From positions 186,001 through 250,000 of the forward strand of contig CAZDWJ010000002.1 of assembly GCA_964509195.1 (NCBI GenBank): 64,000 nucleotides of DNA, written 5' to 3'. Each line of letters begins with the position of its first letter. Positions within the stretch are counted from its first letter, which is position 1. The position numbers and the translations under genes were made by a program. Below are positions 54,177 through 63,634 of this stretch, piece by piece. The notes beneath the pieces are model-generated. The model had not been told where the DNA came from and searched no databases. It saw only the letters and a program-made list of their open reading frames with translations. The DNA comes from UBA4802 sp964509195 (GTDB lineage Bacteria > Spirochaetota > UBA4802 > UB4802).

Positions 54177-56828
54177 CTATTCTTCAGTGGCTTTTACTCC
54201 ATTTGTTGCATATCCAATACTTTCACTTAATTCCTTGGCACTTAAATCAAGAATACGAGAAAAACCCTGTACAAATTCAGCACTTTCCAGTGCATGCTGG
54301 CTGATTTCAATTATTGCATTTACAGCTTTTGTTAACTCCTCAAGAGTAACTTTCTGTTCCATTGAAAAATTATATACTGAACCTGATAATTCCTTAAATG
54401 ATTCTAATTTAGTTTTAATATCCTTATTTTTATTATTAAGTTCATTGGTAAAATCAACAGTGTCCTTTAATACATTAAATGTTTCAGTAATACCCCTGCG
54501 TATAGCTTTTATAGCTTCTGTTGCTTTACTAATATATTGAATTTCATTGGTTATCATCCTTGCCTGCTCAGAAATGGTAGAGTGAATACCTTTCACTATA
54601 TCTGCGGTCTGATCTGCTAATTTATTGACTTCATCTGCCACCACAGAAAATCCCTTGCCCGACTCCCCTGCCCTGGCAGCTTCTATTGCTGCATTTAAAG
54701 CAAGAAGGTTTATTTTATCAGCAATTTCATTAATATTAACTATCGTTTGTTCTACTTCTTTTAAATACTCGGCTATTGATTCAATAGCAGTGATTGATTT
54801 TGTAATTGTTACTTCACCGTCTTCAGATTGCTTGACAGCTTGTTCTATAGAATGTGTTAGCCGTGTTATTCTTTGTGAAATCTGGATACTACTAGTATCT
54901 ATTCCTTCAATATCATTTTTAATTACATCCATACTGTCGGCCTGTTGCTTGATGGCATTAAGATTTGATTCAAATGAGGATGACATCTCTTCGTATGCGC
55001 TAGATGTTTCCTCAACTATAGTCGATAGCTCTCGTGCGATATCATATAATTTGGTTGCAGAAACATTAAGGTCTGAACTCAGGCGTTTCACTTCTTCGGA
55101 TTTTGAATGAGTTGATTGAAATAAATTATTTAACGATTGCACCATTTTATTAAACTCATTAGTAATATATCCAAATTCATCGCCAGATTGAACAGGAATA
55201 TTAACATTAAAGTTGCCTTTATCAACTTCCTTTAAACCATCTGTAAGTATGCGGATAGGTTTAATAAGTATTCCTGCAAAGAATATTCTAATACCAAAAC
55301 GAATGAAGAGATATACAGTTATCACAATCAATATTAAGGTAGCAACAGTAGAATGCATGAATTCACGATATAATATATATGGGAAGGCTACTTCATAAAT
55401 AATAGTATCTTTAACATATCTATAAGTAATAACGTGATCACCTTTTGAAGATGTTTGATATGAACGTGCTCCAGCAAACTGAACTGGAACAAGAAATTTC
55501 ATAATTTCATATTTTAATTCTTCACCCTCCTTGTCTGATGAATCAATATAATCATTTATAGTTTCTCTAAATCCTAACATCATATCATCAAATTTCGTCA
55601 GCAATAGTTTACAGTTATCTTTGAAATCATATCCCTGGATTTGACTTATTTTGTGTTTTAGATGATATACCTTCGCATCTAACTTTTTACAGAACTGTTG
55701 TAATTCATGACTGCTAATATCACTGTTTTTATTCTGAATGTATTGTTGGAGTGTTATTGCATAACCCTTGAATGTGCCTTTTTGATTTTGTTTTAAAAGT
55801 TTTAGGAGATTTTCTGTGTAGTCCTGGTTTTCTAGTGAAAATATTTCATTCCAAATATAGGTGTGTACCAGTTCATTTTGTATTGCATCCTGATTGAATT
55901 CATCCGGTATTTTTTGTATCCATGTAATATTTCGGACATCAAAAGAAGATTTGTATGCAATATTGTTAAGAGTTTTATCGCTCACAATTGAAAGCAAGGC
56001 CGAACGATAATAAATCTCATCAAAGTCTTTATCATTTTTCTTTAGTATAATGAACCCTATTATTTGCAATAAAATAAGAACTGTTACTAAAATGATACCT
56101 ATCAGCTTGCCAATAAAAGATATCCTATCTTGCGTATTGTTTATATAAATGATAAAAAAAAGGAAAAATCCTGATAATAGAAATAATGTCCATGCAGTAT
56201 GAAAAATTTCTCTATCAAACACACCTTCGCGACTTAATGTATTTGCTACCGATGGAACAAGAGTACCAAGTATGATTGAGAAAAACATAAATAAAAGGAC
56301 TATCTTATTGTATTTATTTTTTTCGGTGAATAAACGCCACCAGTTTAAAATGAATGTTGATAATAAATATAACATAATGATAATACCAATGTTTTTACTA
56401 ATACCCTCAGCGTCAAAATCATAATAATGTCCTCTAAATAAAAATACGACGTTAGATTGTAATGATACAATTGCAAATACAACTAAAGTTATAAATGCAA
56501 TAAGAACTCCTGTATATAAATATACTTTTGAAAATTTAGGTGCTTTAGGATTAGGGAAATAAAAGAAAAAATAGCCCATGGCTAGTACAGAAATCAGTAT
56601 CAATGCTACTGTGAGCCATCTGTGGAATGCTGCAGCAGGATGATAAATGCTTGAAGCTAAAAAATACCCAATATTAAAAATACCAAGAAGTAGATATGCT
56701 TTTCCCACTATTTCTGTAGCTTTTGATTTATTTTTAGTATTGAGTAAGAATATACCAGTAGTAAAGAAAAAAATTACTGGTATTATTGAACCCAGAGAAA
56801 AAGAATTAAATTGTATAATTGACCACAT
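54177..56828 (-). CDS. Methyl-accepting chemotaxis-type protein with a multi-spanning N-terminus
   Basis: An 883-residue receptor. The first about 265 residues form seven to eight membrane segments of the kind seen in 7TM sensor kinases. A loop or extracytoplasmic region of about 220 residues follows, then one more membrane segment (about 492-512), HAMP (about 515-570; DEFGYITNEFNKMVQSL) and the signalling coiled coil. The hairpin tip reads INLLALNAAIEAARAGESGK and GFSVVADEVNKLADQT, with EETSSAYEEMSSSF as a likely methylation region. There is no C-terminal CheR pentapeptide. The ligand is unknown. Combined 7TM plus second sensor region is an uncommon layout for a chemoreceptor. Confidence 0.88.
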   Translation of the reverse strand: MWSIIQFNSFSLGSIIPVIFFFTTGIFLLNTKNKSKATEIVGKAYLLLGIFNIGYFLASSIYHPAAAFHRWLTVALILISVLAMGYFFFYFPNPKAPKFSKVYLYTGVLIAFITLVVFAIVSLQSNVVFLFRGHYYDFDAEGISKNIGIIIMLYLLSTFILNWWRLFTEKNKYNKIVLLFMFFSIILGTLVPSVANTLSREGVFDREIFHTAWTLFLLSGFFLFFIIYINNTQDRISFIGKLIGIILVTVLILLQIIGFIILKKNDKDFDEIYYRSALLSIVSDKTLNNIAYKSSFDVRNITWIQKIPDEFNQDAIQNELVHTYIWNEIFSLENQDYTENLLKLLKQNQKGTFKGYAITLQQYIQNKNSDISSHELQQFCKKLDAKVYHLKHKISQIQGYDFKDNCKLLLTKFDDMMLGFRETINDYIDSSDKEGEELKYEIMKFLVPVQFAGARSYQTSSKGDHVITYRYVKDTIIYEVAFPYILYREFMHSTVATLILIVITVYLFIRFGIRIFFAGILIKPIRILTDGLKEVDKGNFNVNIPVQSGDEFGYITNEFNKMVQSLNNLFQSTHSKSEEVKRLSSDLNVSATKLYDIARELSTIVEETSSAYEEMSSSFESNLNAIKQQADSMDVIKNDIEGIDTSSIQISQRITRLTHSIEQAVKQSEDGEVTITKSITAIESIAEYLKEVEQTIVNINEIADKINLLALNAAIEAARAGESGKGFSVVADEVNKLADQTADIVKGIHSTISEQARMITNEIQYISKATEAIKAIRRGITETFNVLKDTVDFTNELNNKNKDIKTKLESFKELSGSVYNFSMEQKVTLEELTKAVNAIIEISQHALESAEFVQGFSRILDLSAKELSESIGYATNGVKATEE

Positions 56829-57058
56829 ACATTACCAGACCCCATACATATTTTTTTGTATAATTATTGTTTACATATAATAAATCGGCCAAAATAATCA
56901 AGAATATTTTATAAAATATTAATCTATTTAGACTGAATATGATTTTGTAATTATATCATTTATAGTCAACCATTCACATTTGAGTGAAATTTTTATTTAT
57001 GCTTTTTATTATTTTTTAGTTTGACATTAGACTATTGCTATAAAATATACAATACAAA

Positions 57059-57131
57059 GCCAGCGTAGCTCAGTTGGCAGAGCGGCGCACTCGTAATGCG
57101 CAGGTCACCAGTTCGATCCTGGTCGCTGGCT
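57059..57131 (+). tRNA. tRNA-Thr (anticodon CGT)
   Basis: A full cloverleaf: acceptor GCCAGCG pairs with CGCTGGC (57124-57130), D-arm GCTCAGTTGGCAGAGC, anticodon stem GCGCA/TGCGC with loop CTCGTAA (anticodon CGT, reading ACG), and T-arm CCAGTTCGATCCTGG. CCA is not encoded. TTGACA at 57021-57026 could be its promoter. No other tRNA is next to it. Confidence 0.95.
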
Positions 57132-57310
57132 CATATTTTTTATATCAAATCAGAAATCCCGCTGTTTTTTAAAAAAGTACTTGACTGGTAAAAAACAATC
57201 CAGACAGACTAAATTCAATTACAATAATCTTTATTGCAATTTATTTCGATAATACATTTAGGATTAAGAGCAATTTTCTTTTTTTATTTAGAATTTATTT
57301 TTATAAGAAA

Positions 57311-58279
57311 ATGACAATACATATGAACAGGTTTCCAATGTATAAAAATAAAATAATTTTTTTTATCACAACACTCGTTATTACAATTTTATTCAGCATT
57401 TCCATATATGTTGTCAAAATCATCAATAAACAAATTTCAAATAATAGCATATTGAAACCCGCAGATATATTTGCAAGTGAAGATGAATACATTGCATATA
57501 TGCAATCTTTAAAAATTCCTGGCGTAACATTTACTGTGTGCCAAATTGAAAAAGGCGATAATTTCTGGAAAATTGCTAAAGAACATAATATAGATATAGA
57601 TACACTTATTGGAGCAAATCCATTATGGGAAAGCATCATAGCCAGAGTAGATCAGAAGATTGTTATACCATCGCAAAAAGGTGTGGTACATTTTGTAAAT
57701 ACTATGAGCGAAATAAAGCAACTGCACACACTATATGATGTACCTGAAAAAAATGTGCTAGCTCCTTCTTTGTTTCTTTATAGAATAAAATCACTTGTCA
57801 CTAAAATAGATAAACCTTTTGCAGTATACATAAAAGATGCCAGACCAAAAACTGATGTAATGACACCTGAATTAGCTAAGCAATTTTCACTGCGCGAAAT
57901 GTTTAGATCTCCTCTTGGTGGGAGGCTCACTTCTTTTTTTGGTGGTAGAGTTCACCCTATTTTCAGACAGTGGGGATTTCATAATGGATTGGATATTGCT
58001 GCTCCTTACGGGACTGCTGTGGGAGCTGCTCGACACGGTGTTGTGATATCCTGTGGATGGATGGGAGGATATGGCAAAGCAGTCATTATACAACATGATG
58101 AAGGTTTTAAAACACTGTATGGGCACCTGTCTTCAATACATGTCAGACCAGGACAGCAGGTAAAAGCAGGACAGTTTATAGGAAGAGTTGGCTCCACAGG
58201 ATGGTCAACAGGCCCTCACCTCCATTTTACACTATGGCAATATAATAAACTTATAAACCCCATGAAGGTGCTATGGTAA
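57311..58279 (+). CDS. LysM and M23 peptidase-domain protein
   Basis: A 322-residue envelope protein with an N-terminal anchor (about 14-38), a LysM-like module (about 75-125; CQIEKGDNFWKIAKEHNIDI) and an M23 domain. The zinc ligands are intact: HNGLD (H and D), and HLHF. GGRVHPIFRQWGFHNG and YGHLSSIHVRPGQQVKAG are typical of LytM-type endopeptidases. It probably cuts peptide bridges of the wall or activates amidases. It is 10 bases ahead of the fused methyltransferase gene. Starts at 57323 or 57338 are also possible. Confidence 0.88.
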   Translation: MTIHMNRFPMYKNKIIFFITTLVITILFSISIYVVKIINKQISNNSILKPADIFASEDEYIAYMQSLKIPGVTFTVCQIEKGDNFWKIAKEHNIDIDTLIGANPLWESIIARVDQKIVIPSQKGVVHFVNTMSEIKQLHTLYDVPEKNVLAPSLFLYRIKSLVTKIDKPFAVYIKDARPKTDVMTPELAKQFSLREMFRSPLGGRLTSFFGGRVHPIFRQWGFHNGLDIAAPYGTAVGAARHGVVISCGWMGGYGKAVIIQHDEGFKTLYGHLSSIHVRPGQQVKAGQFIGRVGSTGWSTGPHLHFTLWQYNKLINPMKVLW

Positions 58280-58289
58280 GTATAGCATC

Positions 58290-59723
58290 ATGTATGAAAA
58301 AAAGATTAACTCATACCTGCTGCGATCTTCACTTCATTTAGATGAAAAAGATATCGTACAATTATCTCAATTCTTAAAACTGCTACTACAGTTTAACAAA
58401 TCACATGACCTTACGCGAATTAATGATATTGATGAAATTATTATTAAGCATTTTGTAGATTCATTATTTATTACTTCCATTATTGATATACCATCCCCAC
58501 TTATTGATATTGGTACAGGCGCAGGCTTTCCTGGAATTCCTTTAGCGATAGTTCATAAAAATAATTCATTCATTTTAGCTGAAAGCAGACATAAAAGAGT
58601 TGAATTCCTTACTATTGTGAAAAATGAACTGCATCTCAACAATATTGAAATTTATCCCCATTTAGTAACCGAAAAATCTTTCTTTAATGTTAGTGGAGTC
58701 ATTACGCGTGCTGTTGAGTCTATTGAAGATACATTGCAGCGATGTAAACATTTTTTAAAAAAAGAAAATCTGATTATATTTATGAAAGGCCCAACAGTTG
58801 ATGAAGAGATAATTGATTCGGATAAGCAGTATACACTAATTTTAAATAGACAATATATTTTACCCCATACAACATATCAACGACGGCTAATAGTTTATAA
58901 AAAAATGAATGATACAATAAAAAAAATCTACTATATTTCAAAAGATGGAATATCATCTGATGGAATGGCTATAACATCTACTGAAAATAAACGTTTTAAG
59001 GATTTTAAAAAGATAGCAGCTGACCCAAAGAAATATAACAGTACATTTGTATCTGGTAAAAAAATAATCAAAGAATTAATAATTTCAAAGCCTGAAATCT
59101 GTAAGTATTTAATTCTTTATGATGGGTATAGTGAGATAGATCCTGATTTTATGCAATCTATATCACAATTTGGTACGGACAGAACAATCATTCTTAAAAA
59201 GTCGCTTTTTAATGAGATCGACCTGACAGAAGCAAATCAGCCAATGATGCTTGTACAGATTCCACCTATTGCACAGTGGGAATTTAATTGTCAGGAACTA
59301 TCGCTCATACTACCATTTCAGGATCCTGTTAATATGGGAGCTGCTATACGAAGTGCTGTAGCATTTGGAGTTAAACATATTATTGTAACTGAAAATGCGG
59401 TGTATCCTTTTCATCCAAAATCAGTCAGAGCCTCGGCTGGTGCTGTATTTTATTGTACAATTGAAAAAGCTAAAGCATTACACCAGCTTGACTCAAGTAA
59501 AATCCCCTGCCCTTTGATTGCTCTTGATATGGACGGTGCAGATATCTATAATGTTAAGTTCCCACCTAAAGCTGTGTTACTGGCTGGGATTGAAGGCCCT
59601 GGATTGCCCAATATTGAAGGATTACTAAGAGTGCGTATCCCAATTACAACCGTAGAATCGCTCAATGCAAATGTTGCTATATCAATTGCATTGTATGAAT
59701 GGCACAAACAAAAAATCAAATAG
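58290..59723 (+). CDS. rsmG: Fused RsmG 16S rRNA methyltransferase and SpoU/TrmH-type RNA methyltransferase
   Basis: A 477-residue protein with two complete enzymes. Residues about 1-205 are RsmG (m7G527 of 16S rRNA) with DIGTGAGFPGIPLAI for AdoMet, ITRAV and FMKGP. Residues about 225-477 are a SPOUT methyltransferase with an N-terminal substrate-binding part, then NMGAAIRSAVAFGVKHII, LLAGIEGPGLPN and RIPITTVESLNANVAISIAL, the three SpoU motifs that form the knot. The linker at about 206-222 is short and lysine-rich. The frame is continuous, with no stop or start in between. Such a fusion is not usual; the two enzymes are normally separate genes. It follows the M23 gene by 10 bases. Confidence 0.88.
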   Translation: MYEKKINSYLLRSSLHLDEKDIVQLSQFLKLLLQFNKSHDLTRINDIDEIIIKHFVDSLFITSIIDIPSPLIDIGTGAGFPGIPLAIVHKNNSFILAESRHKRVEFLTIVKNELHLNNIEIYPHLVTEKSFFNVSGVITRAVESIEDTLQRCKHFLKKENLIIFMKGPTVDEEIIDSDKQYTLILNRQYILPHTTYQRRLIVYKKMNDTIKKIYYISKDGISSDGMAITSTENKRFKDFKKIAADPKKYNSTFVSGKKIIKELIISKPEICKYLILYDGYSEIDPDFMQSISQFGTDRTIILKKSLFNEIDLTEANQPMMLVQIPPIAQWEFNCQELSLILPFQDPVNMGAAIRSAVAFGVKHIIVTENAVYPFHPKSVRASAGAVFYCTIEKAKALHQLDSSKIPCPLIALDMDGADIYNVKFPPKAVLLAGIEGPGLPNIEGLLRVRIPITTVESLNANVAISIALYEWHKQKIK

Positions 59724-61157
59724 TTATTTTTTCAGTTTATCCCTGAGTTTAAGATACCATTTGCCCGCTTTCATTGCAAAATCTTCTTTAGCATCTTCCT
59801 CAATACTAAGATCAGGGATTTGTCCTGTTGGCCCATACATTCCTTCCATCATTTTCAAAATATTATTTCGTACCATCTTACGCATTGGTATATGGGCAAT
59901 CATGCCATACATTGCAGCACTTCCTTCATAGGCTAAATGTGGATTCTTTTTAACGTATGCAAACGCAGCTTTAATATCGGAAATAAATTGTTGTGCAACT
60001 TTAGCATGTATCGGAGTAATCATTGCATGCAAAGCATCTGGCTTTTGCAATCTGTCAACATGCCATCCTTTTTTTTCTAAAATATCACCTATTGCAAAAG
60101 TATTTACTGAAGGGTCAACTGAACGATAGGCAAATACACTCATATCAGGACTGCCTAAAATTTCCATTCCCTTTATTGATTGTATGCCCTGTTGAATTTT
60201 TTTTGTAGTTTGCATTATAATTTTTGCGTTCTGCACATATCCTTCCATGCCTTGTGCAACCATTGCTGCCCATGCTGCAGCTATTGTTCCGCCAGGACGT
60301 GTACCTAACAAGGCCGGTGAAGCAAAGACACCTCCACACCAATCTTCATAAATAAAGAATTGGTGTCTGAGATAGTTGATGTTTTTATATAAGATAACTG
60401 ACGCACCTTTTGCACTAAAACCATATTTATGAACGTCAGCAGACATCGAAGTAACACCATCAATTCTGAAATCAAAAGGTGGAATACTATAGCCTAATTT
60501 TTCAACAAATGGTAAAAGAAATCCACCTAGACATGCGTCTACATGAAGAGGTATTTTTTTAGCAATAGCTATCTGGCTTAATTTATCAATTGGATCTATA
60601 ACCCCATATGGATAACATGGTGCAGAGCCAACAATAAGTATGGTATTGCGATTAATGAGTTTTTCAACAGCTTTGACATCTACTTTGAACTCTTTATCCA
60701 ATGGAGCCCGCACGATTTTAACATTAAAATATTCTGCACCTTTTTCAAACGCTACGTGAATACTTTCGGGAACAATCATTTCAGGCTTTCTAATCCATGG
60801 ACGTGTTGCACGTGCCATATCACGGTATGTTTTTACAGCTAACAGACAACTTTCGGTTCCTCCTGAAGTCATTGTTCCGCAAGCATCATTACCTGCATGG
60901 AGTATATGTGCAGTCATTTCCACTACTTCATGTTCAAATCGCTTTAAACTTTTAAAAGCCATAGGATTAAGGCCATTTTCATCAAAATACAGTTCAAATG
61001 CCTTTTGTAAAAATTTAGTATGAGCATCATCTCTGTGATATACAAGACTGAATGTTTTACCCTTTTTCCAGTTGGCATCGTCAATTCCATACTGTTTCAT
61101 ATGTGATAATACTTTATTATATGGTAATCCTCTATGTGGCAATTCGTTGAAATTCAT
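59724..61157 (-). CDS. PLP-dependent sphingosine-1-phosphate lyase-like enzyme
   Basis: A 477-residue group II decarboxylase-fold enzyme. The cofactor lysine is in MSADVHKYGFSAKGAS, closest to S1P lyase. GTMTSGGTESCLLAVKTYRD binds the phosphate, and HVDACLGGFLLPF carries the ring-contacting Asp. No N-terminal membrane segment is present, as in bacterial S1P lyases. Glutamate or aromatic decarboxylase activity is possible but the sequence pattern favours the lyase side. TAAGGAG precedes the ATG, 25 bases after the DUF819 gene, with which it forms an operon. Confidence 0.82.
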   Translation of the reverse strand: MNFNELPHRGLPYNKVLSHMKQYGIDDANWKKGKTFSLVYHRDDAHTKFLQKAFELYFDENGLNPMAFKSLKRFEHEVVEMTAHILHAGNDACGTMTSGGTESCLLAVKTYRDMARATRPWIRKPEMIVPESIHVAFEKGAEYFNVKIVRAPLDKEFKVDVKAVEKLINRNTILIVGSAPCYPYGVIDPIDKLSQIAIAKKIPLHVDACLGGFLLPFVEKLGYSIPPFDFRIDGVTSMSADVHKYGFSAKGASVILYKNINYLRHQFFIYEDWCGGVFASPALLGTRPGGTIAAAWAAMVAQGMEGYVQNAKIIMQTTKKIQQGIQSIKGMEILGSPDMSVFAYRSVDPSVNTFAIGDILEKKGWHVDRLQKPDALHAMITPIHAKVAQQFISDIKAAFAYVKKNPHLAYEGSAAMYGMIAHIPMRKMVRNNILKMMEGMYGPTGQIPDLSIEEDAKEDFAMKAGKWYLKLRDKLKK

Positions 61158-61182
61158 AATTATCTCCTTACTAAAATTTATA

Positions 61183-62337
61183 TTAGATAGTTTTCATTAA
61201 ATACCCCAAGGTAATTCCTAAATAATTACCAATTGCATATCCAATGACACCTGTAGTAATTCCTGATAACAGTATATATTTATTGTGAAGTGCATCAGCA
61301 ACAACCGGGACAAATGGTGGTGAACATATGCCGGCTACTGATGTAATGATGTAGGTATCAGTATCGATTGAGAATATTTTGCAAAAAATGCCATGCAAAA
61401 GCAAACTTCCAAAAATAGCAATGAACACATATAATAACAGATAAATATTAATATGTATTAGATTATCAACATTAACCATTGAACCAACTATCGTACAGAA
61501 TATATATATTAAATACATGCCAAGCTGAAATGTCCTTTTGAGATTATGAACGTAAGGGCTTAGCGAAAAAAGTATTGCAACAGTGGTTAAAGCAAGTATA
61601 ACAATCATGGTTTGATACTGTTGTAGGAATATCTGAGATACCCCTAAGGAAATAGCAACTACAGCTATCGATAATAATAACCCAAGAATAAGTTGAGGAA
61701 ATATAGGTTTTGTAAAAATATCCCCATATAGTTTGATATCTTCATCAGTTCTGGCATTTTTTTCTTCTTCATTGACAACCGAAAAAGCTGGCAAAAACTT
61801 CAAAAATATTCTCTGGGCGACTGATGCCAGAAAGATTATATAGAGCATTGAGAACACTGTGTCGTATGTGTGAACGACGACAAAAGTAGTTGAATCAACC
61901 TGTAATGCTTCTTTAATTGCAGCTAAATTTGGCGTGCCCCCAGTATATACACCAATAAGCATTCCGGCAATTTTCCATGCCTCAGGTATGAATTTCTTGA
62001 ATGTAATATATCCAATTAATACCAGTATAACAACTGCCACACTTCCCAGAGTAAATGAAAGTAAAGCCTTGCCGGCCAGCTTAAACCATGTTTTGACATT
62101 TATAGTAAAAAGTAGAAGAGGAATTCCTAAAACAATAGCAATATTTGAGCCTATATCCTGGATAAATTTGGCTTTTGGGGTTAGAAAGCCAGAATTGCCC
62201 AGTATTATGCCAACTATGTAGCACAAAAGTACCGGGCCAATTTTGTTTATTAATGGGAACTTGTAGCAACAATAGATAATAAAAGCAGGCATAAGAATAT
62301 AAAAACATATTAAAAAAAATGATTGTAAAATATCCAT
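61183..62337 (-). CDS. DUF819-family membrane protein
   Basis: A 384-residue protein with about 10-11 membrane segments. The motif GVYTGGTPNLAAIKEAL is the hallmark of DUF819 (YjcL-like), a family related to anion/carboxylate transporters. GGAGG precedes the ATG. It is the first gene of the operon with the lyase-like enzyme and is divergent from a TetR gene, so it may bring in or send out the substrate or product of that enzyme; inference from context. Confidence 0.83.
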   Translation of the reverse strand: MDILQSFFLICFYILMPAFIIYCCYKFPLINKIGPVLLCYIVGIILGNSGFLTPKAKFIQDIGSNIAIVLGIPLLLFTINVKTWFKLAGKALLSFTLGSVAVVILVLIGYITFKKFIPEAWKIAGMLIGVYTGGTPNLAAIKEALQVDSTTFVVVHTYDTVFSMLYIIFLASVAQRIFLKFLPAFSVVNEEEKNARTDEDIKLYGDIFTKPIFPQLILGLLLSIAVVAISLGVSQIFLQQYQTMIVILALTTVAILFSLSPYVHNLKRTFQLGMYLIYIFCTIVGSMVNVDNLIHINIYLLLYVFIAIFGSLLLHGIFCKIFSIDTDTYIITSVAGICSPPFVPVVADALHNKYILLSGITTGVIGYAIGNYLGITLGYLMKTI

Positions 62338-62354
62338 AAAACCTCCATTAATTA

Positions 62355-62388
62355 CACTATAGTGAAATAATTTTCATAATAGTGAAAT
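62355..62388. promoter_or_regulatory. Palindrome and direct repeats between the DUF819 and TetR genes
   Basis: CACTATAGTG (62355-62364) is a perfect palindrome. ATAGTGAAAT occurs at 62359-62368 and again at 62379-62388, 20 bases apart, about two turns of DNA, so two TetR dimers could bind the same face. The site lies just upstream of the DUF819 start (62337) and 115 bases before the TetR start. Confidence 0.6.
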
Positions 62389-62501
62389 TTGTCAATAATA
62401 TTTTTTATTTGACTTTGATTATTTGGCGAGGAATTAATAATTACAATTATTATCTCATACGTATTTTTTACTACCATGTAAAACCACGGAAGAAGAACAC
62501 C

Positions 62502-63161
62502 ATGAAAAAAGCCGAACGAATACAATGGGAAAGGAAACAAAAGTTAGACAGGATTATTGAGATTGCTCAGGAAGTATTTTTTCAAAAAGGATATGAAACT
62601 ACTACAATTGATGAAATAGCTCAATTAGCTGGTTATAACAAACGTACGTTATATCATTACTTTAAAGATAAGGAAGAGTTGTTCTTAGCAGTTGTTTTGA
62701 AAGGTCTGAAGTTATTTAATGAAAAATTACACGAAGCCTTTGATAACCCTATAGATGGACATACAAAACTATACACCATGGGGAAAGCATTCTTTACATT
62801 TTTCCTTGAGTACCCACACTATTTTAACCTTATCATGACTTATGAGGCGCGTAACTGTATATATTATCCTTCTCAATTAATAAATGAAATAGGTTTTTAT
62901 AAAAATGAATGCCAGAAAATTGCTGATAATAATACAGAAATAATTTTAAAGGCTATAGAATGTGGAATGCAGGAAGGCAGTATCAACACAACATTAACAC
63001 CAAAACAGCTGATGGTGATACTATGGGGAGAGGTTTTTGGAATTACACAAATCATAATGATGCGACAGACATATTTCAAGGAAGCCTTTGGTATAGACCA
63101 TACCGAATTATTTGAAAGATTTTTACTTCATACAGAAAAATCTTTAAAAAATCCTATATAA
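62502..63161 (+). CDS. TetR-family regulator
   Basis: A 219-residue protein. ATG 62502 is chosen because GGAAGAAG lies upstream; the frame is open to 62382 but those codons look like leader. The HTH (about residues 18-60) reads AQEVFFQKGYETTTIDEIAQ then LAGYNKRTLYHYFKDKEELF, a classic TetR domain. The C-terminal ligand domain is helical and ends with KSLKNPI. It is divergent from the DUF819/lyase-like operon and likely represses it through the repeats at 62355-62388. Confidence 0.9.
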   Translation: MKKAERIQWERKQKLDRIIEIAQEVFFQKGYETTTIDEIAQLAGYNKRTLYHYFKDKEELFLAVVLKGLKLFNEKLHEAFDNPIDGHTKLYTMGKAFFTFFLEYPHYFNLIMTYEARNCIYYPSQLINEIGFYKNECQKIADNNTEIILKAIECGMQEGSINTTLTPKQLMVILWGEVFGITQIIMMRQTYFKEAFGIDHTELFERFLLHTEKSLKNPI

Positions 63162-63165
63162 AAAT

Positions 63166-63197
63166 AAAAAAAGCCGCTTTTTATGGCGGCTTTTTTT
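63166..63197. terminator. Bidirectional rho-independent terminator
   Basis: GCCGC (63173-63177) and GCGGC (63186-63190) flanked by A-runs and a 7-T run, between the TetR gene and the leftward cold shock gene. Confidence 0.88.
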
Positions 63198-63215
63198 AAG
63201 TGGTTTTAAAGTGTA

Positions 63216-63416
63216 TTATATCGCTCTAACGGAAACAGCTCGCGGACCTTTATCGCTGCTTTCGATCTCAAATTCAACCTTTTGTCCTTCTTTTAATGTC
63301 CTGAAACCGTTACCAATAATACCGGTATAATGTACAAATACATCGCTACCGTCTTCTTTGGAAATGAATCCAAAACCTTTTTTTTCATTGAACCACTTGA
63401 TTGTACCTTTAGGCAT
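63216..63416 (-). CDS. Cold shock protein (CspA family)
   Basis: A 66-residue OB-fold protein. RNP1 is KGFGFIS and RNP2 is DVFVHY, with MPKGTIKWFNEKKGFGFI at the start. It binds single-stranded RNA and DNA and melts RNA structure. The promoter at 63553-63582 gives a leader of about 130 bases, long for so small a gene and usual for cold shock genes whose leaders respond to temperature. Confidence 0.95.
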   Translation of the reverse strand: MPKGTIKWFNEKKGFGFISKEDGSDVFVHYTGIIGNGFRTLKEGQKVEFEIESSDKGPRAVSVRAI

Positions 63417-63552
63417 GTGAAAAACTCCTTAAAATAAATAAAATACGGCTTAAAGCCTTTTCAGTAAGATGCGTATTAGATTTTATTTTTAAAACTCCGG
63501 TAGGAAATTTTACTAAAATAAAACTAATCATACAACCTTACTGTTTGTAACA

Positions 63553-63582
63553 TATATACTATTATTTCGCATAGTTGTCAAC
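63553..63582 (-). promoter_or_regulatory. Promoter of the cold shock gene
   Basis: Read leftward, TTGACA (63582-63577) and TATATA (63558-63553) with an 18-base spacer. Confidence 0.6.
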
Positions 63583-63634
63583 ATTTTATTACAATTTATT
63601 TAATTTTTTTATTAAATTCAGTAAAGTAAAATTG

